A stretch of 64,000 nt of DNA from Cognatishimia coralii (GTDB lineage: Bacteria; Pseudomonadota; Alphaproteobacteria; Rhodobacterales; Rhodobacteraceae). The DNA is taken from positions 1-64,000 of the forward strand of contig NZ_JBBGAZ010000006.1 in assembly GCF_037478305.1 (NCBI RefSeq), in the 5' to 3' direction. The position numbers and the translations under genes were made by a program. The notes under the pieces were generated by a model. That model ran no database searches, was not told the DNA's origin, and was given only the letters and a program-made list of their open reading frames with translations. Each line of letters begins with the position of its first letter. Within the stretch, counting starts at the first letter, position 1. Below are positions 42,252-51,698 of this stretch, piece by piece.

Positions 42252-42704
42252 ATGGCGAAAATGGATCATATCAACGACAAGATATTGCGTGAACTCTCGC
42301 GTGATGGGCGCATCTCAAATCTAGAGCTTGCTGATCGTGTAGGGCTGTCGCCATCTGCTTGCCTGCGACGGGTGCAGGATCTGGAGCGATCTGGCGTCAT
42401 TGCAGGGTATCGCGCGGTCTTGGATCGCTCGAAACGGGGCATCGGTTTTGTGGCCTACATTACGGTTGGGTTGAACCAGCACACGAAAGAGGCTCAGGAA
42501 TCTTTTGAACGCGCGATTGCCCGCGCGCCTGAGGTGGTGGAATGCCACAATATCACAGGGTCTGTTGAATATCTCTTGCGCGTCGAGGCCACTGATCTCG
42601 TGGCCTATAAAGCGTTTCACACAGATGTCTTGGGCACTGTGCCTCAGGTCAATTCCATCACATCCTATGTTGTGATGGGCTCCCCGAAAGACGAGCGCGC
42701 TTAG
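42252..42704 (+). CDS. Lrp/AsnC-family regulator
   Basis: A 150-residue Lrp-like protein. The HTH (ILRELSRDGRISNLELADRVGLSPSACLRRVQDLERSGVIAGY) is followed by a RAM ligand-binding domain (HNITGSVEYLLRVEATDLVAYKAF). ATG 42252 or 42261 are both possible. Probably controls the divergent LysE-type exporter. Confidence 0.88.
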   Translation: MAKMDHINDKILRELSRDGRISNLELADRVGLSPSACLRRVQDLERSGVIAGYRAVLDRSKRGIGFVAYITVGLNQHTKEAQESFERAIARAPEVVECHNITGSVEYLLRVEATDLVAYKAFHTDVLGTVPQVNSITSYVVMGSPKDERA

Positions 42705-43321
42705 GCCGACAGGGCCGCGCGCAAAGCACTTTCGGGAGAGGTCAGGACCGGTTTGTCCAGATCGGCCAGTAAAGGCGCAGCCGCGGCCATGCTGGCTTGT
42801 GCAAGGACGACGCATCCCACGTCATTGTGGGCAACCGCATCTTTGACCGCTCCGGCGACGCAGGCAGTAAAGGCTTCGACTTCGCCCGCTTCGAATAGCG
42901 GCCAGAATTGCCCGATGAACAGCGGAAGCACCTGCGTCTCTTGTTGCGCGTTCTGGAGCGCGGATTCCAGAAGTGCGAGGGACGGCTCAAAGGTGCTTTC
43001 CAGCGCATAGACCATTAGGATCGGCCCGCCCGCCCGCGCGGCTTCCGCCATCATCGGGGCATCAATACGGATCGCGCCAAGCGCGGCCGCCGCTTCGCCA
43101 AGTGTTGTGCAGGTACAGACGACGGGTCCGGGGGCTTGGTGGATGAGGCTCGCGATTTCGTCGATCAATCCCTGGCGCACACCATGTTTGCGCGCGCGGT
43201 CCAGCCAATCCGTGCGGACGTGTTGCACAAGCTCTGCCTCTGGTGCGATCCGGTCGCGCAGGGTTGAAAAGCTCGCGCGGTGGATTTCGGCTGTGTGAAT
43301 CAGGGTGATGGGCTGGGTCAT
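42701..43321 (-). CDS. Asp/Glu racemase-family protein
   Basis: A 206-residue protein of the Asp/Glu/hydantoin racemase superfamily. One catalytic cysteine is in VVCTCTTLGEAA (about residues 68-79) and the second in NDVGCVVLAQASMA. ATG 43321 starts MTQPITLIHTAEIHRA; upstream codons look non-coding. It is near, but not in, the D-glutamate gene cluster. Confidence 0.8.
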   Translation of the reverse strand: MTQPITLIHTAEIHRASFSTLRDRIAPEAELVQHVRTDWLDRARKHGVRQGLIDEIASLIHQAPGPVVCTCTTLGEAAAALGAIRIDAPMMAEAARAGGPILMVYALESTFEPSLALLESALQNAQQETQVLPLFIGQFWPLFEAGEVEAFTACVAGAVKDAVAHNDVGCVVLAQASMAAAAPLLADLDKPVLTSPESALRAALSA

Positions 43322-43440
43322 GTCTGGTCTCGTTCTAGGCACCGCAAAAGGCGCAGATTTGACCAAGAATGGCAACCCGGCAGGAAAGAGCAATCAACCG
43401 GGTTGCCAAGAGCGCGCCGCCCGAGGGAGCGGCACGCGAC

Positions 43441-44403
43441 TTAGGCGGAGGCTGCGATCAACTCGGCTTGCGCCACAATCACTTCGGCCTGTTTGATGGA
43501 TGCGATGTCGACCAGACGGCCTTTGTAGACGGTTGCGCCTTCTCCATTGGCTTTCGCTTGCTCCATGGCTGCAAGGATCTCGCGCGCCTCATTCACGGCT
43601 TCGTCGGATGGGGTGAAGACCTGATTGGCCAGTGCGATCTGTTTCGGGTGGATCGCCCATTTGCCGACCATGCCCAAGGTTGCCGAGCGCATCGCCTGCG
43701 CGATGTAGCCTTCGTCGTCGCTGAAATCACCGAACGGACCATCGACTGGCAGAACGCCATGTGTGCGACAGGCCGCGACGATCTTGGCTTGAGCCCAATG
43801 CCATGGGTCGGACCAGTATTTCTGATCTTCTCGCAGCATGTAGTAGTTTTCCTGCGTGCCGCCGATGCCGGTGGTTTGCATGCCCATAGAAGCTGCAAAG
43901 TCCGCGGCACCCAGGCTCATGGCCTGCAGGCGCGGAGACGACGCGGCGATTTCCTCGGCATGGGCGATGCCCGCCGCGGATTCGATGATCACCTCGAAAG
44001 AGATCTTTTTCTGACGGCCCTTCGCGGCCTCAATTGCAGTGACCAGAGCGTCCACCGCATAGATGTCCTCAGCGCAGCCCACTTTCGGGATCATAATCTG
44101 ATCCAGCCGCTCACCAGATTGCTCCAGCAAGTCTACGACGTCGCGATACCAGTAGGGCGTGTCCAAACCGTTGATCCGCACGGAGAGGTATTTGTTGCCC
44201 CAATCGACCGTATTGATTGCTTCAATTGCATTGGCGCGCGCCATCTCTTTGTCGCTTGGCGCGACCGAGTCCTCGAGGTCGATGTTGATCACATCGGCCG
44301 CAGAAGCCGCCATCTTGGCGAAGAGTTTGGTGTTTGAGGCTGGCCCAAACAGCTGACAGCGGTTTGGGCGGGCAGGTGCGGCGGGTTGGATGCGAAAACT
44401 CAT
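43441..44403 (-). CDS. mcl1: L-malyl-CoA/beta-methylmalyl-CoA lyase
   Basis: A 320-residue CitE-like lyase very close to Mcl1 of Rhodobacter. It cleaves malyl-CoA to glyoxylate and acetyl-CoA, and beta-methylmalyl-CoA to glyoxylate and propionyl-CoA, in the ethylmalonyl-CoA pathway. VINIDLEDSVAP, SFEVIIESAAGIAHAEEIA and GKWAIHPKQIALANQVF carry the Mg and CoA residues. It is transcribed alone. Confidence 0.93.
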   Translation of the reverse strand: MSFRIQPAAPARPNRCQLFGPASNTKLFAKMAASAADVINIDLEDSVAPSDKEMARANAIEAINTVDWGNKYLSVRINGLDTPYWYRDVVDLLEQSGERLDQIMIPKVGCAEDIYAVDALVTAIEAAKGRQKKISFEVIIESAAGIAHAEEIAASSPRLQAMSLGAADFAASMGMQTTGIGGTQENYYMLREDQKYWSDPWHWAQAKIVAACRTHGVLPVDGPFGDFSDDEGYIAQAMRSATLGMVGKWAIHPKQIALANQVFTPSDEAVNEAREILAAMEQAKANGEGATVYKGRLVDIASIKQAEVIVAQAELIAASA

Positions 44404-44705
44404 TTCGGTCTCCTGGAAAGGAAATTACGTCTAGTGTTGCGGTTTGGTTATTAAATTGCGCGCACGTTCGCAAGGTTCTTTTCGCAATTGCGGCATGAGA
44501 TTGCTGCGACGCCGCGTCATAGGTCTCATATCGCGGAAAGTCGCAGGATCTTCGAGGATATTATGAGATGTTGGGATAATATTCGAATAACTTGGAAAAT
44601 TCATAAGAAAATTACTTAACCAGCCCCGATGCGCCGTCAATTTGAGAGAAACTTGCGCAGATTTTCGGGAATTCTTGCGTGACTCGAATTCTGTGGGGCT
44701 TGGCT
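44404..44705. other. Divergent promoter region between mcl1 and dgcN
   Basis: About 300 bases, locally rich in A+T (ttcataagaaaattacttaacc near 44600), with no open frame of quality. It must hold both promoters, but I do not find a confident -35/-10 pair or a clear operator. Confidence 0.5.
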
Positions 44706-45707
44706 ATGATTGAAACTCCTTATCTTCTGTTCCTGGGCGACGCGCCTGACATGTTGGCGGCGAAAGTGGCGATTGGTATTCGCGATTGGCGTCCGGAAAA
44801 CGCGGTTGGGCAGATCAGCCTAGAGGGCTGTGGCGCTGACCTTGGATTGACCGAAATGACCCTGGACGAAGGCCTCGCGGCCGGCGCGCGTACCTTGGTG
44901 ATTGGCGTTGCAAACCGTGGCGGCGTGATTTCCGAGAAGTGGAAAGCCGTGCTGATTTCAGCGTTGGAAAAGGGTTATGATTTGGCGTCTGGCCTGCACA
45001 ACCTGCTGCGCGATGAAGGCGATCTGGTTGCGGCGGCGCAGACAAACGGTCGGACGTTGCATGATGTACGCGTGCCAACCGTGGCCTATCCGATTGCAAC
45101 TGGTGTGAAGCGCAAAGGAAAACGCTGCTTGGCGGTCGGGACCGATTGTTCAGTGGGTAAAATGTACACGGCGATGGCGATGGATGCAGAGATGCAGGAG
45201 CGCGGGTTGAAATCGACCTTCCGCGCGACAGGTCAGACCGGCATTCTGATCACTGGCAGCGGCGTGCCTCTGGACGCCGTGATTGCAGATTTCATGGCCG
45301 GGTCCGTGGAATATCTGACGCCAGACAATGATGAGGACCACTGGGATATGATCGAGGGGCAGGGCTCCTTGTTCCACGTGTCTTATTCCGGCGTGACCAT
45401 GGCGCTGGTGCATGGCGGGCAGCCGGACGCTCTGATCCTCTGTCACGAACCGACCCGTGATCACATGCGGGGCCTGCCGGGCTATAAGCTGAAATCCCTT
45501 TCCGAGTTGCAAGATGTTGCCCTGACATTGGCGCGGGTCGCCAATCCTGATGTGGTTGTCGCCGGTATTTCCATCAACACTCAGCATCTGAGCGATGAAG
45601 ACGCTTTGGCCTATTGTGCCAAGGTTGAGGCCGAGATGGGCTTACCGACGGTCGATCCCTACCGCCATGGTGCGGGTCGTCTGGTGGACGCGCTGGCCGC
45701 GATCTGA
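44706..45707 (+). CDS. dgcN: D-glutamate N-acetyltransferase DgcN (DUF1611)
   Basis: A 333-residue DUF1611 protein with a P-loop-like GTDCSVGKMYTAMAM (about residues 149-163). DgcN acetylates D-glutamate as the first step of a D-glutamate degradation pathway described in marine proteobacteria. MIETPYLLFLGDAPDMLAAK at the N-terminus and the downstream dgcA support the call. Start ATG 44706; the preceding 27 bases are open but unnecessary. Confidence 0.88.
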   Translation: MIETPYLLFLGDAPDMLAAKVAIGIRDWRPENAVGQISLEGCGADLGLTEMTLDEGLAAGARTLVIGVANRGGVISEKWKAVLISALEKGYDLASGLHNLLRDEGDLVAAAQTNGRTLHDVRVPTVAYPIATGVKRKGKRCLAVGTDCSVGKMYTAMAMDAEMQERGLKSTFRATGQTGILITGSGVPLDAVIADFMAGSVEYLTPDNDEDHWDMIEGQGSLFHVSYSGVTMALVHGGQPDALILCHEPTRDHMRGLPGYKLKSLSELQDVALTLARVANPDVVVAGISINTQHLSDEDALAYCAKVEAEMGLPTVDPYRHGAGRLVDALAAI

Positions 45708-45793
45708 TCTAACCTCGTCTGGAGGCGTTTTGGGCGATCTGGGATGCCTCCGGCGGGAGTATTTTAGCAAGATGAAAGCTGGGAGCTGAGCTT

Positions 45794-46759
45794 TTGGACA
45801 TAAGAGTATCGCGCGATGTGTTTAAGCTGGCGCAGGTCTTTCGAATTGCGCGGGGCGCGCGGACAGAGGCGCAGGTCTTGACGGTCAAAGTCACCAAAGA
45901 CGGCGCGACCGGTTGGGGCGAATGCGTTCCCTATGCGCGCTATGATGAGACGCTTGAGACCGTGACCGCAGAGATCGAAGGCCTTCCCGAGGATTTCACA
46001 CGGGCAGAGTTGCAAGAGCTATTGCCCGCAGGGGCTGCGCGCAATGCAGTAGATTGCGCCCTTTGGGATCTAGAGGCAAAGCTGGCGGGAAAGCCCGTTT
46101 GGGAGCTGGCGGGCTTGCCGAAGCCCGGGCCAGAGATCACGGCCTACACCCTATCGCTTGATACCCCAGAGGCGATGGAAGCGCAGGCGCGCGAGAACGC
46201 GTTTCGGCCCTTGCTCAAGATCAAACTGGGTACGCCCGATGATATGCCGCGTCTGGAAGCTGTGCGGCGTGGCGCGCCGGATGCAACCATCATCGTGGAT
46301 GCAAACGAAGGCTGGTCAGCGGATGTCTATGCCGATCTGGCGCCGCATTTGGTGAGACTGGGAGTCGCTTTGGTCGAGCAACCCATTCCAGCGGGTGAAG
46401 ATGATGCCTTGCTGGGCATGGAGCGCCCCGTGCCAGTGTGTGCGGATGAAAGCTGTCATGATCGTGCAAGCCTTCCGGCGCTGAAAGGCAAATATGATGT
46501 GGTGAACATCAAGCTCGACAAAACCGGCGGCCTGACCGAAGCGTTTAAACTGCGCGAGGCGGCTTTGGCTGAGGGCTATGACGTCATGGTCGGCTGTATG
46601 GTCGGCTCCTCGCTGGCCATGGCCCCCGCCGTGCTTGTCGCGCAGGGTGCGCGCGTAACAGACCTTGACGGCCCGCTGCTTCTGGCAGAAGACCGTGACC
46701 ACGCATTGAGATTTGATGACTCTGGGGTGCATCCGTCCACGACGGCGCTCTGGGGTTAG
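45794..46759 (+). CDS. dgcA: N-acetyl-D-glutamate racemase DgcA (enolase superfamily)
   Basis: A 321-residue enolase-superfamily enzyme of the dipeptide-epimerase type. Catalytic features are LLKIKLG with the KxK lysine, DANEGW and VEQPIPAGED as Mg ligands, and DESCHDRASLP plus INIKLDKTGGL with the second lysine. It converts N-acetyl-D-Glu to the L form after DgcN. The TTG start at 45794 has GGGAG eight bases upstream. Confidence 0.87.
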   Translation: MDIRVSRDVFKLAQVFRIARGARTEAQVLTVKVTKDGATGWGECVPYARYDETLETVTAEIEGLPEDFTRAELQELLPAGAARNAVDCALWDLEAKLAGKPVWELAGLPKPGPEITAYTLSLDTPEAMEAQARENAFRPLLKIKLGTPDDMPRLEAVRRGAPDATIIVDANEGWSADVYADLAPHLVRLGVALVEQPIPAGEDDALLGMERPVPVCADESCHDRASLPALKGKYDVVNIKLDKTGGLTEAFKLREAALAEGYDVMVGCMVGSSLAMAPAVLVAQGARVTDLDGPLLLAEDRDHALRFDDSGVHPSTTALWG

Positions 46760-46776
46760 GACTTACGGAGACCAAC

Positions 46777-47640
46777 ATGACCCGCACCGTTTTTGTAAAT
46801 GGCGAATATCTGCCAGAGACTGAAGCCAAGATTTCCATCTTTGATCGCGGGTTCCTGATGGCCGATGCAGTCTATGAGGTGACCTCGGTTCTGGGCGGCA
46901 AGCTGGTAGATTTTGAAGGCCATGCGGTGCGTCTGGAACGCTCGCTCAAAGAGCTGGATATGAAGGCACCTTGCACCAAGGAAGAGCTGCTGGAGATCCA
47001 CCGCAAGCTGGTGGAGGTCAATGAGATCGACGAAGGTCTGGTGTATCTTCAGGTCTCTCGTGGCTCAGATGGGGATCGCGATTTCGTGTTCCCTGATCCT
47101 GAAACCACCGAGCCGTCTTTGGTTCTGTTCACCCAGAACAAGCCGGGTCTGGCGGATAGCCCGGCGGCGAAAAAGGGTGCCAAGATCATTTCGATTGAGG
47201 ACATCCGCTGGGGTCGTCGTGATATTAAAACGACGCAGCTTCTGTACCCATCCATGGGCAAGATGATGGCGAAGGCGGCTGGTGCGGATGATGCGTGGAT
47301 GATCGAGGATGGTCACGTGACGGAGGGCACTTCGAACAACGCGTATTTCGTCAAAGACGGCAAGATCGTCACGCGGCCTTTGTCCAACGACATCCTGCAT
47401 GGGATCACCCGTAAAGCGGTTCTGCGTCTGGCCGAAGAGGCTCAGATGCAGATTGAGGAACGTCTGTTCACCATCGATGAGGCCAAAGAGGCGGATGAGG
47501 CCTTTACCACGTCGGCCTCGGCCTTTGTGATGCCGGTCGTTGAGATCGACGGAGTTGCTTTGGGCGATGGCACACCGGGTGCCCTAGCGAAGCGTCTGCG
47601 CGAGATTTATCTGGATGAGGCGCGCGCGAAAGCGATCTGA
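46777..47640 (+). CDS. dat: D-amino acid aminotransferase
   Basis: A 287-residue fold-type IV PLP enzyme. K151 in RRDIKTTQLL binds PLP, and IFDRGFLMADAVYEV, LQVSRGSDGDRDF and EGTSNNAYFV are family landmarks. It transfers amino groups among D-amino acids such as D-Ala and D-Glu. It follows dgcA by 17 bases, giving a three-gene D-amino acid unit, and ends at a terminator. Confidence 0.88.
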   Translation: MTRTVFVNGEYLPETEAKISIFDRGFLMADAVYEVTSVLGGKLVDFEGHAVRLERSLKELDMKAPCTKEELLEIHRKLVEVNEIDEGLVYLQVSRGSDGDRDFVFPDPETTEPSLVLFTQNKPGLADSPAAKKGAKIISIEDIRWGRRDIKTTQLLYPSMGKMMAKAAGADDAWMIEDGHVTEGTSNNAYFVKDGKIVTRPLSNDILHGITRKAVLRLAEEAQMQIEERLFTIDEAKEADEAFTTSASAFVMPVVEIDGVALGDGTPGALAKRLREIYLDEARAKAI

Positions 47641-47660
47641 ACAGCGATTGATTGCTACGA

Positions 47661-47690
47661 AAAGGCGCTCGAATTCGGGCGCCTTTATTT
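47661..47690. terminator. Terminator between dat and galM
   Basis: AAAGGCGC and GCGCCTTT form an 8 bp stem with a 10-base loop, followed by TTTATTTTA on the plus strand and preceded by A's, so it may work in both directions for the converging genes. Confidence 0.8.
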
Positions 47691-48676
47691 TATGAGAAAC
47701 GGAATTGGCTGTGGTTTAGATAGGTCTCGCCGGGCCTAAGAACCGCATTCGGAAAACCCGGCTGATTTGGAGCGTCTGGCCAGATTTGCGGCTCAAAGGC
47801 GACGCCGCAAAAAGGTCCATAGGGCGTGCCAGCGTGCCCGTTTTCGGGGGTCTGCATTTGCGCGGCATTGAACACCTGAAGCCCGAGTTGATTTGACAGT
47901 ACCGTCACAGATCGCCCCGATATGTGACTGGTAAGCCGCGCGTGCTCTTGCAGTCCCTGAGATGTATCAAAGCAATAGCTGACATCTAGGTTCGCGTTAT
48001 GCGCGGGGCGCGGGCTACGAAAATCCATGGATGCGTCAGAGGATTCGATACGCCCAAACGGGATGCCTGCAGCGTCGACCGGCACGTAGTGCGCGCTATT
48101 GATCTGCAACTGGTGATTGGTGACATCCGCGTGCCCATCCAAGTTGAAATAGCAATGGGGAGTCAGATTGCACAACGTCGCTGCGTCGGTCTGGGCGGTG
48201 ATTTGGATGTCTAACGTGGCATTTGGCATCACACTGTAGCGACACGCGATGTCCAACTGGCCGGGAAACCCCATATGCCCATCGGGCAGCGTCAGCGTCA
48301 GCGTGACAAAGTCATCGCCTTGCTCTGCGATCTCCCAAATTTGCGCCCAAGCACCTTGAGACCCGCCGTGTAAGGCGTTGCCATTGTCGTTCCGGTCAAC
48401 CTGAAACCGCTGACCATCGATCTGAAACTGGCCATCTTTCAGACGATTGGCATAGCGCCCGACGATAGCCCCAAGAAACCCGTGATTGGTGACGTAGGAC
48501 GCGACGTTCTCGTAGCCCAGCACCACCGAAGGCTCGTGGCCTTCAAGTTTCAGCTCTCGAACGACGGCCCCCAACGTTAGGACTTTGGCAGTCAGCCCAT
48601 GACCGCGGAGAGTCACCTCTTGCACGTCGCGGCCATCGGACAAAACATGGGTTCTATTGGGGAGCGCTTTATCCAT
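47690..48676 (-). CDS. galM: Aldose 1-epimerase
   Basis: A 328-residue mutarotase. ALHGG (sugar-binding His), NLTPHCYFNLDGH with the catalytic His, and GVAFEPQIWPDAPNQPGFP with the catalytic Glu are all present. It interconverts alpha and beta anomers of aldoses. The start overlaps the stop of the DUF1244 gene. Confidence 0.92.
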   Translation of the reverse strand: MDKALPNRTHVLSDGRDVQEVTLRGHGLTAKVLTLGAVVRELKLEGHEPSVVLGYENVASYVTNHGFLGAIVGRYANRLKDGQFQIDGQRFQVDRNDNGNALHGGSQGAWAQIWEIAEQGDDFVTLTLTLPDGHMGFPGQLDIACRYSVMPNATLDIQITAQTDAATLCNLTPHCYFNLDGHADVTNHQLQINSAHYVPVDAAGIPFGRIESSDASMDFRSPRPAHNANLDVSYCFDTSQGLQEHARLTSHISGRSVTVLSNQLGLQVFNAAQMQTPENGHAGTPYGPFCGVAFEPQIWPDAPNQPGFPNAVLRPGETYLNHSQFRFS

Positions 48677-48983
48677 CCTTGCCGACGTTCTCGTCGAAAC
48701 TCTTTTGAAAATCGGCCTGCTGCTGAGGGCTCGCGTCGGTCTGATAGTTGGCTTTCCACTCGTCCATGGTCATGCCGTAGAAAATCTCGCGCGCTTCCAT
48801 TTTACCCATCTCGATGCCACGCACGTTGGCGGCTTCTTGGTACCAGCGGCTGAGGCAATTGCGGCAGAACCCTGCGAGGTTCATCATGTCGATGTTCTGC
48901 ACATCTGTGCGCTTTTCCATCAAGTGCTCGCGCAGGGTGCGGAACGCTGCGGCTTCAAGTTCGATGCGGGTTTGGTCGTCCAT
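48669..48983 (-). CDS. DUF1244 family protein
   Basis: A 104-residue protein of a conserved proteobacterial family of unknown function. MMNLAGFCRNCLSRWYQEAA (about 33-52) with its two cysteines and EIFYGMTMDEWKANYQ are the signature. It overlaps galM by eight bases. Confidence 0.9.
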   Translation of the reverse strand: MDDQTRIELEAAAFRTLREHLMEKRTDVQNIDMMNLAGFCRNCLSRWYQEAANVRGIEMGKMEAREIFYGMTMDEWKANYQTDASPQQQADFQKSFDENVGKDG

Positions 48984-49010
48984 TTGGGTCTCCGGTCGAT
49001 TTGGTCAGGC

Positions 49011-49760
49011 TCAGAGCCCGCTTATGGTGAGGGCTTCGGTTAAAACGGGCGCGAGACGCTGGGCCCAGGCCTCTTGGTCAGCTTCGGTAGCAATAAGATC
49101 CTGTCGAACCTCGATCAAGCAATTCACAAGGCCGGGGGTGACGGCATGGCGGTCGACCGCGTCTCCGGGGAGGTGACCGAAATAGGGTTCGTTGTCACCA
49201 ACTGTCAGATCGGTTTCCTGCGCGAGCCGTTTGATCACATGGGGTCCAAAGTTGCGGCGGTCATAGCCATCCGCATGTAGAATTGCGACCTCCCATGGGC
49301 GCGGGGGGCGACCCTTGAGCTGCGGAGAGAAACTGTGGATTGCCAGAACGACAGGGTCGTCGCGCTGGGCCAAAACTCCGGCAACAGCCTCGTGGTAGGG
49401 GCGGTAATAGGCCTCGATGCGGCGCGCTTCTTCTGCGTCGTCGATGTCGCCATTGGCCGGAATGATCGTGCCATCGTAAAGCCGCATGATCAAAGTTGGG
49501 TCAATTTCGCCCCGGTTTGGGTCAATAACGAGACGTGAAAAATTCGATGAAATGACCGGTGCGTTTAGCAACTCGCCCAAGCCCAAAGCCACGCCATTTG
49601 CCCCAATGTCATAGGCAATATGGCGGTTCATATCTTCGGAATTTAGGCCCAGATCTCCCCTATTTACCTCTTGTGGCACTGTATTTGTCGCGTGATCCAC
49701 GGTAATGACCCAACGCGACGCCCGATCCGCACCTGTGATATGAAATGGTTGATATGTCAT
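49011..49760 (-). CDS. N-formylglutamate amidohydrolase family protein
   Basis: A 249-residue hydrolase. VDHATNTVPQEV, NFSRLVIDPNRGEIDP and AIHSFSP are the metal- and substrate-site segments of the family. It would hydrolyse N-formylglutamate or a similar N-acyl amino acid. ATG 49760 has AAGGAAAC upstream; the open extension to 49853 is unlikely to be used. Confidence 0.87.
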   Translation of the reverse strand: MTYQPFHITGADRASRWVITVDHATNTVPQEVNRGDLGLNSEDMNRHIAYDIGANGVALGLGELLNAPVISSNFSRLVIDPNRGEIDPTLIMRLYDGTIIPANGDIDDAEEARRIEAYYRPYHEAVAGVLAQRDDPVVLAIHSFSPQLKGRPPRPWEVAILHADGYDRRNFGPHVIKRLAQETDLTVGDNEPYFGHLPGDAVDRHAVTPGLVNCLIEVRQDLIATEADQEAWAQRLAPVLTEALTISGL

Positions 49761-49881
49761 GTGGCTGTTGTTTCCTTCCGCTAGCTGTCTAGGCGCCGCG
49801 CGGCTAAATTGGAATTGCGTATTGTCGCATTGCGATATAGTTAGCGGTAACATTTGACCGCTGCAAGATAAGAGAGCCGGT

Positions 49882-51327
49882 ATGAGACGTCAGAGAAATG
49901 TGAAAATCGTGGCCACTTTGGGCCCAGCTTCGAGCACCTATGAAACCATCAAGGCTCTGCACGAAGCCGGCGCGGATGTCTTCCGCCTGAACATGAGCCA
50001 CGGCAGCCATGACGAGATCGCCGAGCGTCACAAGATTATCCGTCAGATCGAAGACGAGCTTTCGAGCCCAATCGCGATTTTGGCCGACCTGCAGGGGCCG
50101 AAACTGCGCGTGGGTACCTTTGCCAATGAGGCGGAGGATCTGGTCGAAGGCGCGAAGTTCCGTTTGGATCTGGACGAAGCCCCCGGCGACATCAACCGCG
50201 TGTGCCTGCCGCATAAAGAGATCTTTGCGGCGCTGAAACCTGGTGCGAACCTGCTGGTGAACGACGGCAAGATCCGTTTGCAGGTCGAAGACTGCGGCGA
50301 CGATTATGCAAATTGCGTCGTGACCACTGGCGGTACGATTTCAAACCGCAAGGGTGTGAACGTGCCTGACGTGGTTCTGCCTCTGGCGGCGCTGTCGGCC
50401 AAGGATAAGAAAGACCTCGAGTTTGTGTGTGAACTGGGCGTCGACTGGCTGGCTTTGTCTTTTGTGCAGCGCCCAGCGGACGTTCTGGAAGCCCGCGAAA
50501 TGGTGCGTGGCCGCGCGTCTGTTCTGTCCAAGATCGAGAAACCTGCCGCGGTGCAGGACTTTGATGCGATCCTTGATGTATCTGACGGCATTATGGTCGC
50601 GCGCGGAGATCTGGGCGTTGAGCTGCCCGTTCAAAACGTGCCTCCAATCCAGAAACGCCTGATCCGGCGCTGCCGGCGCGACGCGAAGCCAGTGATCGTG
50701 GCCACCCAGATGCTGGAAAGCATGATCGAAAGCCCGATGCCGACGCGGGCCGAAGTCTCTGACGTCGCCACCGCGATCTATGAAGGCTCGGACGCGATCA
50801 TGCTCAGCGCGGAATCCGCGGCGGGGGAATACCCAATCGAAGCTGTCACCACCATGAACAATGTGGCCATCGAGGTGGAAAACGATCCGACATATCGCGA
50901 AGTCATCGAAGCGAGCCGCCATGTAAAAGGCGAAAGCGTTGCGGATGCCATCGTTGCCGCGGCGCGTGAAATCGCGGAAACCACTGAAATCAGCGCGATT
51001 TGTTGCTTCTCTCAATCTGGCACGACCGCTTTGAAAGTCGCGCGTGAACGGCCGCGGGTGCCGATTGTGGCGATGACCAGCCGCCGTGGAACCGCTCGCC
51101 GTCTGGCGCTGACTTGGGGCACAACAACTGTGATAACCGAGGAGTTCAACCGGTTTAAATCCTCGGTTCTGGCCTCTGTTGGCGCGGTCAAACGGATGGG
51201 GCTTGCAACCGAGAAGGATCAGGTCGTCGTGACAGCGGGCGTGCCGTTCAACATTCCGGGCACCACAAACATTGTCCGTGTTGCGCCTTGTGATGAACGT
51301 TTGATTTACGCCAGCGAGCCAGAATAA
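49882..51327 (+). CDS. pyk: Pyruvate kinase
   Basis: A 481-residue glycolytic enzyme making pyruvate and ATP from phosphoenolpyruvate. VATLGPASSTYETI, FRLNMSHGSHDEI, LADLQGPKLRVG, LSKIEKPAAVQDFDAI and IMVARGDLGVELP are the catalytic segments, and VIVATQMLESMIESPMPTRAEVSDVA is the PROSITE-type region. Normal length. A hairpin follows the stop. Confidence 0.97.
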   Translation: MRRQRNVKIVATLGPASSTYETIKALHEAGADVFRLNMSHGSHDEIAERHKIIRQIEDELSSPIAILADLQGPKLRVGTFANEAEDLVEGAKFRLDLDEAPGDINRVCLPHKEIFAALKPGANLLVNDGKIRLQVEDCGDDYANCVVTTGGTISNRKGVNVPDVVLPLAALSAKDKKDLEFVCELGVDWLALSFVQRPADVLEAREMVRGRASVLSKIEKPAAVQDFDAILDVSDGIMVARGDLGVELPVQNVPPIQKRLIRRCRRDAKPVIVATQMLESMIESPMPTRAEVSDVATAIYEGSDAIMLSAESAAGEYPIEAVTTMNNVAIEVENDPTYREVIEASRHVKGESVADAIVAAAREIAETTEISAICCFSQSGTTALKVARERPRVPIVAMTSRRGTARRLALTWGTTTVITEEFNRFKSSVLASVGAVKRMGLATEKDQVVVTAGVPFNIPGTTNIVRVAPCDERLIYASEPE

Positions 51328-51353
51328 ACTCCGAAAGCAATTCATTTCGGAGT
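51328..51353 (+). promoter_or_regulatory. Hairpin after pyk that includes the next ribosome site
   Basis: ACTCCGAAA (51328-51336) and TTTCGGAGT (51345-51353) form a perfect 9 bp stem immediately after the pyk stop. The 3' arm contains CGGAG, the ribosome site of the small gene at 51358. The fold could therefore limit translation of that gene. There is no T run. Confidence 0.55.
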
Positions 51354-51357
51354 GACG

Positions 51358-51582
51358 ATGAACCCGGATCTGTTCCTGACACTTGGGTTGTGTCTCGCAG
51401 TTTTGACCGTTCCCATGTTTCTTTCAGCCTTGGCGGACAGCCGTTCGCCAAGGCTTGCGGTTCTATCGGCAATCATCGCGGCAGGCTGCCTCGCCTATGC
51501 GCTGACGACCAAGCCAATGGGCTATACATTGCAAGAGGTTCCGGCCGTCGTCATTGATGTGCTGGCAAGCCTTGTAAAATAA
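51358..51582 (+). CDS. Small membrane protein
   Basis: A 74-residue protein with two or three hydrophobic segments (FLTLGLCLAVLTVPMFLSAL and LAVLSAIIAAGCLAYAL). ATG 51358 with CGGAG upstream; it probably shares a transcript with pyk. No characterised family is recognised. Confidence 0.7.
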   Translation: MNPDLFLTLGLCLAVLTVPMFLSALADSRSPRLAVLSAIIAAGCLAYALTTKPMGYTLQEVPAVVIDVLASLVK

Positions 51583-51698
51583 GCGCATTACCCCCTTGCC
51601 CTATACAGATTCGCCGCGTATACGGCGCCTCTATCGCGTGGCCGGCTGGATGGCATGCCGAGTCGCGTCTGTACCGACGACTTAAGAAGGAGACGGAA

